From JACDAN01 sp963847235 (GTDB lineage: Bacteria > Actinomycetota > Thermoleophilia > Gaiellales > Gaiellaceae): DNA of 64,000 nt. Under the pieces are notes generated by a model. The model searched no databases. It had not been told where the DNA came from and saw only the letters and a program-made list of their open reading frames with translations. A program made the position numbers and the translations under genes. Shown here piece by piece: positions 24,701 to 34,178 of the stretch (the first letter of the stretch is position 1; each line of letters opens with the position of its first letter). The stretch covers positions 85,362 through 149,361 of the forward strand of contig CAWJYU010000023.1 of NCBI GenBank assembly GCA_963847235.1. Reading direction: 5' to 3'.

Positions 24701-27232
24701 TTCGAGAGCTGCTGAGTGTTGGTGATCGTGCACGTGATCTCGACGCCACCGACGGCGGGGGAGGTGACCGGGAAGGGTGCGCCCGTGTACGGCTGCGTGG
24801 TCGCCCGTCGCCGCACCGGATCGTGGCCGCGTAGCCGGCCGGGACGGGTGTCTCGCCGACCGTGACCGGGGTCGAGATCGGGTAGGTGAAGAAGGCGCTC
24901 GTCGCCGGTCGCGGTCGCGACGGTCTCGGCGTCGAAGGGCGCCGACGCCGTCCTGGTCGACGAAGATCGTCGTCGTCGAGGGATCGCCGACCCAGGCCTT
25001 GACCACTCGCACCGTGGAGGTTTTCTGCTTGTTGGTGATCGTGCAGGTGATGGTTGCGCCGTCGGTAGCCGGTGAGGTGACCGGGAACGGGCCGCCCGTG
25101 TAGGGCTGCGCGTGTCCTCCCGTGCCGCACTGGATCGTGGCCTCGTAGCCAGCCGGCACGGGGCGACCTCGCCGACGAACACCGGCGTGGAGACCGGGTA
25201 GGTGAAGGAGGTGCTGTCGCCGCTCGCTGTCGCGACCGTCGAGGCGTCGAAGGAGGCATCGCCGTTCCGGTCGACGAAGATCGTCGTGGACGACGGTGCG
25301 CCGACCCAGTTCTTCACGACCTGCACGGTCGAGCGCAGCTGCTTGTTGGTGATGGTGCAGGTGACGGTCTCGCCGTCGGTCGGCGGTGACGTGACCGCGA
25401 ACGGACCACCGGTGTAGTTCTGCAGGGCCGCCGCCACACTGGATCGTGGCCGTGTAGCCGGTCGGCACGGCGGTCTCACCGACCGTGACCGAGGTCGAGA
25501 CCGGGTAGTCGAAGGAGGCGCTCGCTGCCGCTCGCGGTCGCGACCGTCGAGGCGTCGTAAGGCGAGGCGCCGTCGGCGTCGACGAAGATCGTGGCCGAGC
25601 TGGGATCGCCGACCCACTGCTTGACCACTCGTGACCGTCGAGCGCTTGAACCGGTTGCGGACGACGCAGTTGACGTGGTCGCGCACCTGCAGGCCCGTGA
25701 GAGTGAACGACTCCACCGTGGCCTGTACGTCGCTGTCGAGGATGTCTGTACCCGCGGAGGAGGTGCACGTCACCGACTCGGCCTCGAACTCCGCGGGCAC
25801 CGGGGTCTCCGAGATCGTGATGTTGCTCAGCGCGGTGTGCGAGTTCGGCCGCCAGACGAAGTCCAGCGTCCCGGCGGCGGCAGTGTTTCCCGACTGAGTT
25901 GCGGTGCGTGTGTTCACCGGAGGGTCGGCGGCCTGGTTCGGCTTGAACCACCTGTAGGCGAACTGACTGGCAGGTGGCTGCAGCACAGTCCGCCCGCTGA
26001 ACCGCCAACCTGACTTCGAGACCCAGGCGTCCCTCTTCGCCTCGTCCGTCTCCTTCCTGACGGTCACCGTGAGATTGCAGAGCTTGGAGGCGAGGTCAGC
26101 GAACGCATTCTCGAGGTCGTTGAAATTGGTGACGAGCGTGTAGTCGGCCGTCTCGATCGGGTACTGCGGGAAGCTCCTCGTGCCCGAGACCGCCTGGATC
26201 CGCAGCGCGCTGAGAGCGTCCGTCACGCCATCGCCGACGCCGATCGCGAACATGTGCGAGTTCGCCTTGAGCTGGTTCGCAGCGTCTGCCGCGGGGTCCA
26301 TTGCCGAGTAGAAGCCCTCCTCCACACCGGTGCCGCCTCCGGCCCAGCGGTTCGGGTTTCCGTCAGTGAGGAACACGACCAGGTCGGGCTTGTCGCCCGC
26401 TGTTTGGTTGAGAGCCTGTCTCAGCCCAGCGTCCCAGTTCGTCGTCCCGCCCGGCTGGTAGTGGTTCAGGTAGTAATCGAGATCGCCTTCGTTGTTCCCG
26501 TCGATCCACGCCTGGGTGATCGTCTTGTACGGGGCGATGAAGCTCGTGTCGGCCGTCGTCGAGAACTTGAAGACGGCCATCCTGGCGCCTGTGTCGACGA
26601 GACCCCGGGCGAGAGCTTTCGTCGCGCTTCCTGACCTGTGGTGCGGCGTTCCCGATCGATCCCGACTCGTCGAGGACGACGGCGACCTTCATCCCCTGAC
26701 ACGCTGCGGTGAGCGGATTGTTCGTGGCGGGAACCTTGGTCGTTAGGTTGAGATTGCTCGGTCGCGAGCGCACTCCCGGAGCAGTTGTCGTTCGTGAAGA
26801 GGTCGATCCGGACGGTCGAGGGGCCGCCGGGCGGCGGCGTGAACACGTGCTCGCTGGGACCGACCTTGCCCGGGTCGGGGAGGTTCCCCCGGGGCGGGCT
26901 CTCAGCAGCTTTGATCGCGGCGTTGGCCTCGTACTGGTACTCGAGGTCCAGGTTCGACTGTCGCCGTCTGGTCGCCGGACTGGTTTGTGGTTGACGCACC
27001 GGGTCACGCCGCCGGTCGTCCAGCTGGTCGATCGCCAGGTCGTGCCGCGTGACGTCGCCACGATCCGAATGTCGTAGCCGGAGCCCATCGGCCCGGACGT
27101 GATCGATGTACCCCTCGCCTGCGCTTGCAGGCTCGTGATCGTGATCGCCGCGTGTGAGGAAGCGACGACCGCGAGGGCTCCGGCCACGCCGACGGCAAGG
27201 GCCGCCGCAGGCAGTCTCCATCTCTCGCGCAT
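21796..27232 (-). CDS. Giant secreted vWA protein with 11 tandem repeats and DUF11, multiply frameshifted in assembly
   Basis: Joined frames would give about 1,800 residues. N-terminal signal peptide (LPAAALAVGVAGALAVVAS). Next a von Willebrand A domain with the MIDAS motif DESGSIG and FLTDGNPN (about 26350-26660). Then about 11 repeats of ~100 residues, each with the pattern VKxWVGxPSSxTIFVD, a YPVSTPVTVGE strand and PFxVTSP...TCTITN. Last, a DUF11-type domain (LARLVIRKRADR...VTFRITVRN) and a basic tail. There is no sortase motif or membrane anchor. This is a cell-surface or secreted adhesin-like protein by architecture. At least ten frame changes occur; each new frame restores the repeat consensus, so they are probably indel errors in repetitive DNA. 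It is convergent with smc, with stops 5 bp apart. Confidence 0.8.
22245..25640 (-). repeat. Tandem coding repeat, ~11 units of about 294-320 bp
   Basis: The TIFVD codons recur on the minus strand near 22486, 22780, 23077, 23397, 23707, 24018, 24338, 24643, 24957, 25270 and 25578. Unit length varies because of indels and loop differences. Units are clearly related but not identical; central units are the most alike, as expected from recent unequal exchange. Confidence 0.85.
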
Positions 27233-27320
27233 CTGATCCCCTTCCTCGCCGTGCTGGGACGGGCACCGAAGATCGTACTTTCCATTCGGGTGTTGTCAAA
27301 AAAAGCGCCATGCCCGCAGC

Positions 27321-27326
27321 TAGCCT
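27321..27326 (+). promoter_or_regulatory. -10 box TAGCCT for ftsY
   Basis: TAGCCT is 9 nt before ATG 27336, a leaderless-type start in the 103-bp gap shared with the divergent repeat-protein gene. Confidence 0.4.
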
Positions 27327-27335
27327 CCTCCGGAC

Positions 27336-28284
27336 ATGAGCCGGAGTTGGGGCGAGTTCCTCGGCGACACCGACACGTCGGACGAGACCGAGGCCGAACA
27401 GTCAGGCTTCCTCGCTCGCCTGCGGGATTCGCTGGGCAAGAGCCGCCGGGCGCTGACGGAGCAGATCGCCTCTGCCGCGTTCGATCCGGCGGACGACGAG
27501 GCCTGGGAGCGGCTCGAGGAGGCGCTGATCGCCGCGGACGTCGGCGTCCCGACGACGGCCGAGCTCGTCCAGCGGCTGGAGGCCCGAGAGGTCGCCGGCG
27601 AGCTGGGCGCCGCCCTCAGCGACGAGGCCGCCGAGCTCCTCGGCGGGCCGCCGCGCCTCGACCTGAGCGCCCGCCCGACCGTGATCCTCGTCGTCGGCGT
27701 CAACGGCACCGGCAAGACGACGACGATCGGCAAGCTGGCGCAGAAGCTCCGCGAGCACGACCACTCCGTCCTCCTGGCCGCCGCGGACACCTTCCGCGCC
27801 GCGGCCGAGGAGCAGCTGGAGATCTGGGCCGGGCCGCGCCGGCGCGGACTTCGTCGGCTCGGAGCGCGGGGGAGACCCGGCCGCCGTCGCCTACGACGCC
27901 ATCGAGGCGGCGGCCGCCCGCGGCCGCGACGTGGTCATCGTCGACACCGCCGGCCGGCTCCACACGCAGACGAACCTGATGGAGGAGCTCGCGAAGGTCC
28001 GCAGGGTGATCGAGCGCCGCCTGCCCGGCGCGCCGCACGAGACGCTGCTCGTCGTCGACGCGACGACCGGCCAGAACGGGCTCCAGCAGGCACGCCTCTT
28101 CGGCGAGGCCGTGGACGTGTCAGGTGTGGCCCTGACCAAGCTCGACGGCTCGGCGAAGGGCGGCGTCGCGCTCGCGATCGCCCACGAGCTCGGTCTCCCG
28201 GTCAAGCTCGTGGGCGTCGGCGAAGGGCTCGACGACCTCAGGCCGTTCGACGCCCGCGACTACGCGAACGCTCTCCTGCTCTAG
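27336..28284 (+). CDS. ftsY: Signal recognition particle receptor FtsY, frameshifted in assembly
   Basis: About 315 residues. A short acidic N-terminus is followed by the SRP N-domain helices (FLARLRDSLGKSRRALTEQI) and the GTPase: P-loop GVNGTGKTTTIGKLA, DTFRAAAEEQLE, DTAGRLHTQTNLM, LTKLDGSAKGG. FtsY docks ribosome-SRP complexes at the membrane. One frame change near 27835 splits the G domain; the other frame continues with AGADFVGSERGGDPAAVAY, so an indel error is most likely in this essential gene. ffh is 3.6 kb downstream beyond a minus-strand island. It converges with dodecin, overlapping by 4 bp. Confidence 0.92.
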
Positions 28285-28487
28285 CGCTCCACCGCGAACG
28301 CGATGTTGACGGTCGTTCGGTACATGCTGATGTGGTCGTTCTCCACGAGGGCGCTCATCGAGATCACGTCGACTCCGTGGATCCCGCGCACGGTCTTCGA
28401 CGCCTCCTGAACGGCGACGTCGGCCGCCTTGGCGAAGCTCTCCGGCGACTGGCCGATGATCGTGATGACCTTCGCGATGTCTGCCAT
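28281..28487 (-). CDS. Dodecin
   Basis: 68 residues. Typical dodecin: an initial strand VITIIGQSPESFAKAA, the helix AADVAVQEASKTV and two strands ending in the family-like V-N-I-A-F. Dodecins assemble as dodecamers that store flavins or coenzyme A. This is the last of three minus-strand small genes with dodecin-like sequence. Confidence 0.9.
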   Translation of the reverse strand: MADIAKVITIIGQSPESFAKAADVAVQEASKTVRGIHGVDVISMSALVENDHISMYRTTVNIAFAVER

Positions 28488-28518
28488 GCACGTCCTCCTT
28501 CGATCGTTTTCGGGCGGT

Positions 28519-28674
28519 CTACCCGCCGGGCCGCAAGATCACTCGGTATTCGTGCAGCGGGTTCTTCTTGCGCACCTCGATCGCCTCGATGACCGCCGTC
28601 GTCCCGACCGGCTTGTCCTCCATGGCGGCCTCGACCGCCTCCTTGATCCCTTGCCTCCACTTGTCCGCAGCCAT
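28519..28674 (-). CDS. Short dodecin-like protein (51 aa)
   Basis: ATG 28674 (or the adjacent ATG 28677) after AAAGGAG. The product has a helix WRQGIKEAVEAAMEDK and two strands TAVIEAIEVRKKNP and HEYRVILRPG. This is the helix-strand-strand part of the dodecin fold without its first strand. It may be a dodecin paralogue or a binding partner. Too short for secure assignment, but the ribosome-binding site, spacing and codon use support a real gene. Confidence 0.65.
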   Translation of the reverse strand: MAADKWRQGIKEAVEAAMEDKPVGTTAVIEAIEVRKKNPLHEYRVILRPGG

Positions 28675-28687
28675 CATTCTCCTTTCG

Positions 28688-28897
28688 TTAGAGGCCTGGC
28701 CCGAGCACGACGATGTAGTCGCCGATCGGGTTGTGCACGGTGACGTACATCTCGACCACCTTCAGCCGAGTCGGCTTGTCGGGCGGCCCCCCTCGTTGGT
28801 CTTCCCACTTTTCGACTGCGTTCTGAGCCGCAGCGGCGAAGCTCTCTCCCGACCTGCCGACGATGACGGGGTCCACGCGTTCGACGTCGACGGACAT
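28688..28897 (-). CDS. Dodecin-like protein (69 aa)
   Basis: ATG 28897 is preceded by a strong GGAGGT site. The order strand (VIVGRSGESFAAAA), helix (QNAVEKW) and two strands (KVVEMYVTVHNP, GDYIVVLGPG) matches dodecin; compare GQSPESFAKAA in the dodecin at 28281. A loop rich in Gly and Pro (RGGPPDKPTR) replaces the usual turn. It starts 32 bp after the stop of the cyclase-ATPase gene, so all four may be one transcript. Confidence 0.72.
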   Translation of the reverse strand: MSVDVERVDPVIVGRSGESFAAAAQNAVEKWEDQRGGPPDKPTRLKVVEMYVTVHNPIGDYIVVLGPGL

Positions 28898-28929
28898 AGG
28901 CACCTCCTCGGTTGTCCTTTCCGACGATC

Positions 28930-31859
28930 CTACGACGAGGCGGTCTGCCGAGCCAACAGCCGCCGCGCGGCGGCGACGTTGCCCTTCGACTCGTACGCCA
29001 GTTGCGCTGCTCGCAGATCGCCGGCGGCGACGTAAGCACGTGCCTTGAGATCCGGCGAATCGGTGCGCTCGGCGAGCGCGACCGCCTCTCGTCCGAGGCC
29101 CGTGTCCGAGGTGGCTCGCGCGAGGGCAACGCGCCACATCACCTGCGCGACGACGTCCACCGGCGTGGCCCCGTCCTTCGCGAGCCTCGCGAAGCGCGCA
29201 GCCTCCTCGAACTCGCCTTCCTCGCACAGCGCGTCGGCGAGGAACGCGCTGATCGGCGGGATCACGCTCTGTGCTCCCATCTCGGAGAGCTCGGAGTACG
29301 CCCAGCGGAGCACGGCGGTCGCCTCTTCCGGCCGGTCCGCGAGCAGTTCGATGTCGGCCGCCATCAACGAGCGCATCGCGATCCGGAACCGCTGCCCGAG
29401 CTCTTGCCAGATCTGGCGTGCCTCTTCCTGAAGCCGGCGCGCCTCCTCGAAGTCGCCCTGCATCGCTCGCAGTCCGGCGAGGGAGCCGATGACGGAGGCG
29501 CGGAGCGAGCGAGTCGAAGGCACGTCCCGGAGGAGCTCCTCGCACCGCCGGATCGCAGTCGGCGCCGGCGCAGGCCCGTAGTAGACCGCCTGCGCAAGCT
29601 GTGCCGCGATCGCGGCCTGCTCGCCCGCGTCGCCGGCGCGACGGGCGTGCTCCAGCGCGCGTTCAAGATGCTCGGTACGCGCAGCCCAGCGGAAGGCGTG
29701 CAGATGCACCTCGCTCTTCAGCCACCACGCCTTTGCCAAGCCGACGTCGTCGCCGAGCTCCTCCAGCAGGGGGATCGCGCTGTCCGCGACGGCGACGATG
29801 TCGTCCACGGATTCCTCGGGATGTGTGAAGGCTCGGAAGAACTCGCGCTCGATCAGCGTGCGGAGCTCCAGGCGTCGGTCGCCCCCGGCCTTGGCCGACT
29901 CGAGCGCCTCGTCGAGGACGCGCTCGGCACGCCCGAAGTCGCCGGTCCGCATCAGCGCACTGCCCAGGATGGGCAGGATCTCGCGCCGCTCGTCGTGCGA
30001 GTCGGGCAGGAGCGCAGCGGCGCGCGTCAGCAGTGTGACCGCGGCAGGCGCATCGCCGCGTCCGATCGCGCGCCGACCCGCTCGGGCCAGCCGCTCGCCG
30101 CCCTGAGTCGCCAGCGAGTCGTCGGCGCGGCCGAGCTCCTGCCGGTAACGAAACGCCTGTTCCAGGTGGTAGCCGATGATTTCGTCCAAGCTCTCCCGCC
30201 GCCCGCTGCGAGCCAGTTCGCGTAGCGCTCGTGGAGCTCGGCTCGGCCGGCCTTTGCGACCCCGAGGTAGGCCGCGTCGCGGATCAGGATGTGGCGGAAG
30301 CGGAAGCCGTCGTCGCCGGGAATCAGCGAGCGGTCCGGCTCGATGAGGTCCCGTCGGACCAGTGAGAGGAGCAGCGAGGCCACGGCCTGATCTCCGGAGA
30401 GCGAGTTGACCGCGCCGGCAGTGAACTCGCGTCCAATCACCGCGGCCTGCTCGACCACAGCGCGCTCCTCCGGGGCCAGCCGGTCGAGGCGTGCCTCGAG
30501 CAGCGCTTGGATCGTGGGCGGGATCGCCGCTGCCGGCGATCCCTCGACCGCAAGGGCGAGCATCTGCTCGACGAACAGCGGATTCCCCTCGGCGCCGGCC
30601 AGGATCCGTGCCCGCTCGTCGTCGTCGACCTGGCCGCCGAGAGCCTCGACGAGGCGCTCCGAATCGTCCTCGGAGAGCGGCTCCAGCGCGACCACGAGCG
30701 AGCTGGTCGCGTTCCAGGTCGGCCGGTGCTCCAGGAGCTCGGGCCGCGCGAGGCCGAGGACGAGAACCGGTGCGTCGGTCGTCCAGCCGACGAGGTACTC
30801 GAGGAGGTCCAGGAACGTCGGCTCGGCCCACTGGAGCTCGTCGATCGCGAGGATGATCGGGCGCTCTCTCGCCATGTGCTCGAGAAACCGGCGGACGGCC
30901 CAGAACGTCTCCTCGCCGCCGGGCGGCGCCTCCTCTGAGCCGACGGCGCCCGCGAGCCTGTTTGCGATCCGGTCCGCGTCCTCGGCGCCCTCGAGGAACT
31001 GCGCGATCCCGTCCTGGGTCAGCCTCCCTGTCGCGGAGAGGACGATTCCGCGCAGTGGCCAGTACGTGATCCCCTCGCCGTACTCGAGACAGCGCCCCAC
31101 GAGCGTCGTCGCACGGCCGCGGGTGGCCGAGAAGACCTCATTGCCGAGTCGCGACTTTCCGATTCCCGCCGGGCCGACGACCGTGGCCATGCGGCACCGT
31201 CGTTCGCGATCGGCGGCGTCCAGCTCGGTCTCGAGCGCCGCCAGCTCGTCCTCGCGCCCGACCATCGGCGTGTCCAGCCTCCGCGGGAAGGGCGGCGCGC
31301 CCTCGACGACGCCGAGCAGCCGCCACGCGGGCACGGGTTCAGCCTTCCCCTTGAGTTGGAGCGGCTCCATCGGCTCGACGAGCACCGCGTTCGAGACGAG
31401 CCGGTAGGTCGAGTCGCCGAGCAGGATCTCGCCCGACCGGGCGGCGGCCTCGAGCCGCTGCGTGGTGGCCACGGCGGCGCCGGTGGCGAACGACTGCCGG
31501 TCGGAGTGGTCACCCGCGACGACTTCGCCCGTGTTCACGCCCGTCCGGATCGCAAGCCGCACGCCGTGAATCTCCTCGAGGTCCTGGTTGAGCGATCCGA
31601 GCGCGGTGCGCATGTCGATCGCGGCCCGAATCGCTCGCAGAGCGTCGTCGTCGTGCACGGTCGGGATGCCGAAGACAGCCATGACCGCGTCGCCGATGAA
31701 CTTCTCCACGGTGCCGCCGTGCCGCTCCAGCTCCCGGCGCACAACGGCGTAGTACTGCTCCATCACGCCGCGCAGCACCTCAGGGTCGAGCGCCTCGCCG
31801 AGCGGCGTGGAGTTCGCGATGTCCGAGAAGACGACAGTGACCGTCTTGCGTGCTGCCAT
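28930..31859 (-). CDS. Class III nucleotide cyclase fused to AAA/NACHT-like ATPase and TPR region
   Basis: About 975 residues after one frame correction near 30212. N-terminal class III cyclase domain: FSDIANSTPLGEALD (metal Asp), EKFIGDAVMAVFG (second metal Asp) and RTGVNTGEVVAG. Then an ATPase with Walker A GPAGIGKSRLG and Walker B-like ILAIDELQWAEP. The C-terminal half is helical TPR-like repeats (for example DFGRAERVLDEALESA, DFEEARRLQEEAR). There is no HTH output. Proteins with this layout are soluble signalling cyclases of actinobacteria; the ligand is unknown. Start ATG 31859 is divergent from ffh, with 48 bp between the starts. Confidence 0.87.
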
Positions 31860-31892
31860 GAGGAGACTCTAGGGGTCGAATCCGGCTGTCTC

Positions 31893-31898
31893 TAGACT
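31893..31898 (+). promoter_or_regulatory. -10 box TAGACT for ffh
   Basis: TAGACT is 9 nt before GTG 31908. A leaderless-type promoter of the ffh-rpsP-khpA-rimM-trmD-lepB chain. Confidence 0.45.
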
Positions 31899-31907
31899 GT
31901 TCCGCCC

Positions 31908-33233
31908 GTGTTCGACACGCTCGGTGACAAGCTCAACGCTGCCCTCGGCCCGCTTCGGAGCCGCGGAAAGCTCGACGAAGAGGTGATTTCGCGCTCGATG
32001 CGCGAGATCCGTCTCGCGCTGCTCGAGGCGGACGTCAACTTCCGTGTCGTCAAGGACTTCGTGGCCCGTGTGAAGGAGCGCGCGCTCGGCCAGGATGTCG
32101 CGCGCAGCCTCACGCCTGGGCAGCAGGTCGTGAAGATCGTCCACGAGGAGCTCACGACCTTGATGGGCACCGGGGACTCCAAGCTCGTGTTCGCGGGCAA
32201 GGGCGCGACTGTGATCCTGCTCGCCGGGCTTCAGGGCTCGGGCAAGACGACCGCCGCGGCCAAGCTCGCGCTGCTGCTCCGCAAGGAGGATCGCGCGCCG
32301 GCGCTCGTCGCCGCCGACCTCCAGCGCCCGGCCGCCGTCGAGCAGCTCCAACAGCTCGGCCGGCAGATCCAGATCCCGGTCTTCACCGGCACGGATCCGG
32401 TCGAGGCGGCCAAGGACGGCATCGAGCAGGCCAAGGCGCAGGGCCGCGACGTCGTGATCGTCGACACCGCCGGCCGGCTCCAGATCGACGAGGACCTGAT
32501 GGACGAGCTGGGCAGGATCCGCGACGCCGTCAAGCCGACGAACGTCCTGCTCGTCCTCGACGCGATGACCGGCCAGGAGGCGGTCTCGGTCGCGGAAGCC
32601 TTCCAGGACCGGGTCGCATTCGACGGCGTCGTCCTCACGAAGCTGGACGGTGATGCGCGTGGCGGCGCCGCACTGTCCGTGAACGCTGTGACCGGAAAGC
32701 CGGTCAAGCTCGCTTCCGTCGGCGAGAAGCTCGACCAGCTCGAGTACTTCTATCCCGACCGGATGGCGTCGCGGATCCTCGGGATGGGCGACGTCCTGAC
32801 CCTGATCGAGAAGGCCGAAGAGGCGGCGTCGGAGGAGGATCAGGCCGCGATGGAGGCACGCATGCGCGCCGGGGAGTTCAGCTTCGACGACTTCCTGACC
32901 AGCTACCGGATGCTGCGGAAGATGGGCCCGCTCAAGGGCGTTCTGGGGATGATCCCGGGCCTCGGGAACCAGCTGAAGGGGCTCGACGTGAACGAGGTCG
33001 AGCTCTCACGCGTCGAGGCGATCGTCCTCTCGATGACGCCGCAGGAGCGCCGGATACCGCACCTGATCGACGGGTCGAGGCGCAAGCGGATCGCGGCAGG
33101 CAGCGGCACCGACATCCAGCAGGTGAACAAGCTGCTCGCGGCGCGGAAGCAGATGCAGAAGATGATGAAGCAGATGGGGAAGGGCAAGATGCCCGGGCTC
33201 CCACCGGAGCTCCAGAAGGCACAACGGAGGTGA
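31908..33233 (+). CDS. ffh: Signal recognition particle protein Ffh
   Basis: 441 residues, normal length. N domain (MFDTLGDKLNAALGPLRSRG), G domain with GLQGSGKTTAAAKLA, DLQRPAAVEQLQ and DTAGRLQIDEDLMDEL, and a methionine-rich M domain (LGMIPGLGNQL, KQMQKMMKQMGKGKMPG) that binds 4.5S RNA and signal sequences. I did not find the 4.5S RNA gene in the window. The rpsP start follows at once. Confidence 0.97.
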   Translation: MFDTLGDKLNAALGPLRSRGKLDEEVISRSMREIRLALLEADVNFRVVKDFVARVKERALGQDVARSLTPGQQVVKIVHEELTTLMGTGDSKLVFAGKGATVILLAGLQGSGKTTAAAKLALLLRKEDRAPALVAADLQRPAAVEQLQQLGRQIQIPVFTGTDPVEAAKDGIEQAKAQGRDVVIVDTAGRLQIDEDLMDELGRIRDAVKPTNVLLVLDAMTGQEAVSVAEAFQDRVAFDGVVLTKLDGDARGGAALSVNAVTGKPVKLASVGEKLDQLEYFYPDRMASRILGMGDVLTLIEKAEEAASEEDQAAMEARMRAGEFSFDDFLTSYRMLRKMGPLKGVLGMIPGLGNQLKGLDVNEVELSRVEAIVLSMTPQERRIPHLIDGSRRKRIAAGSGTDIQQVNKLLAARKQMQKMMKQMGKGKMPGLPPELQKAQRR

Positions 33234-33234
33234 A

Positions 33235-33477
33235 ATGGCAGTTCGCATGAGATTGACGCGGGTCGGGTCGAAGAAGAACCCGATCTACCGCGTCGTGGTC
33301 GCCGACTCGCGCTCGCCGCGGGACGGCAGGTTCATCGAGATCGTCGGGCGCTACAACCCGCAGACCGACCCGTCGACGATCGAGTTCGACGAGGACAGGG
33401 TTCGCGAGTGGCTCGGCAAGGGCGCCCAGCCGTCGAACACGGTTTCGCGCCTGCTCAAGGTCAAGAATATTGGCTGA
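33235..33477 (+). CDS. rpsP: 30S ribosomal protein S16
   Basis: 80 residues beginning MAVRMRLTRVGSKKNPIYRV, with the GRYNP motif and a normal end. Structural protein needed for 30S assembly. ATG 33235 sits 1 bp after the ffh stop, with GGAGG inside the ffh end. The stop overlaps khpA by 8 bp. Confidence 0.97.
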   Translation: MAVRMRLTRVGSKKNPIYRVVVADSRSPRDGRFIEIVGRYNPQTDPSTIEFDEDRVREWLGKGAQPSNTVSRLLKVKNIG

Positions 33478-33700
33478 GCTGCTCGCGTACCTCGCGAGGC
33501 AGCTCGTGGACGATCCCGACGCGGTCCGCGTCGAGGAGGTCGAGACCGACGACGCGCTCGTCCTCCGTCTCCACGTAGCGAAGGATGACGTCGGCAAGGT
33601 GATCGGCCGCCAGGGACGGATCGCGCGGGCGCTGCGGGCGATCGTTCGCGCGGGCGGCGCGCGCCAGCGCCGGCGGCTCGTGCTCGAGATCGCCGATTAG
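33470..33700 (+). CDS. khpA: KH-domain RNA-binding protein KhpA
   Basis: 76 residues from TTG 33470. A single KH fold with the GRQGRI loop (GXXG motif) at about residue 45. KhpA-type proteins bind RNA, often with KhpB/Jag, and are encoded between rpsP and rimM in many Gram-positive bacteria, as here. Confidence 0.92.
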   Translation: MAELLAYLARQLVDDPDAVRVEEVETDDALVLRLHVAKDDVGKVIGRQGRIARALRAIVRAGGARQRRRLVLEIAD

Positions 33701-34166
33701 CGACCAGGAATTCGTCACCGTCGGCCGGGTGGGGAAGCCCCACGGCCTGGACGGCTCGTTCGTCGTCGAGCAGGCGAGCGAGGATCCCGAGCGCTTCGAG
33801 CCGGGCGCCGTCCTGCGCGCCGGCGGCCGGGAGGTTCGCGTCGAGGAGCGCAAGCATTCGGGCGGCCGACTGGTGATCCGGCTCGACCGGCCGGTTCCCC
33901 GGGGGACGAGGCTCGAGGTTCCTCGGGGAGCGCTGCCGTCGGCCGGGCCGGGCGAGTACTACGTCTTCGAGCTCGTCGGACTCGAGGTCGAGGAGGAAGG
34001 CGGGCGGAAGCTGGGCGTGGTCACCGACGTCGTCCCGGGACCGGCGAACGACGCGCTGGAGCTCGACACGGCTATCCTGCTCCCGCTCGTCGAGGCCTGT
34101 GTCCGACAGGTCGACGTCGACGGGCGCCGAATCCTGGTGGCGCCCGGTTTCGCGCCGGACCACTAA
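33699..34166 (+). CDS. rimM: Ribosome maturation factor RimM
   Basis: About 155 residues. N-terminal RimM motif VTVGRVGKPHGLDGSF, then the PRC-barrel half with YYVFELVGLEV and LLPLVEACV. RimM helps assemble the 30S head. The first usual start, GTG 33729, would remove the strand EFVTVGR, so the real start is upstream. In frame there is only ATT 33696. A missing G at the khpA stop (GATTAG versus GATTGAG) would give TTG AGC GAC, an overlapping start. The same anomaly occurs at three other junctions. Confidence 0.88.
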   Translation, partial: SDQEFVTVGRVGKPHGLDGSFVVEQASEDPERFEPGAVLRAGGREVRVEERKHSGGRLVIRLDRPVPRGTRLEVPRGALPSAGPGEYYVFELVGLEVEEEGGRKLGVVTDVVPGPANDALELDTAILLPLVEACVRQVDVDGRRILVAPGFAPDH

Positions 34167-34178
34167 CCTGCTCAAGCC

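Noticed and set aside
22245..25640. Repeat array as a possible CRISPR or satellite
   Set aside because: Unit length is ~300 bp, units diverge, and they code for repeats of one protein.
21796..27232. Phase variation as the cause of frame changes in the repeat protein
   Set aside because: The breaks are not at homopolymers or short tandem repeats and similar breaks occur in essential genes; indel errors explain both.
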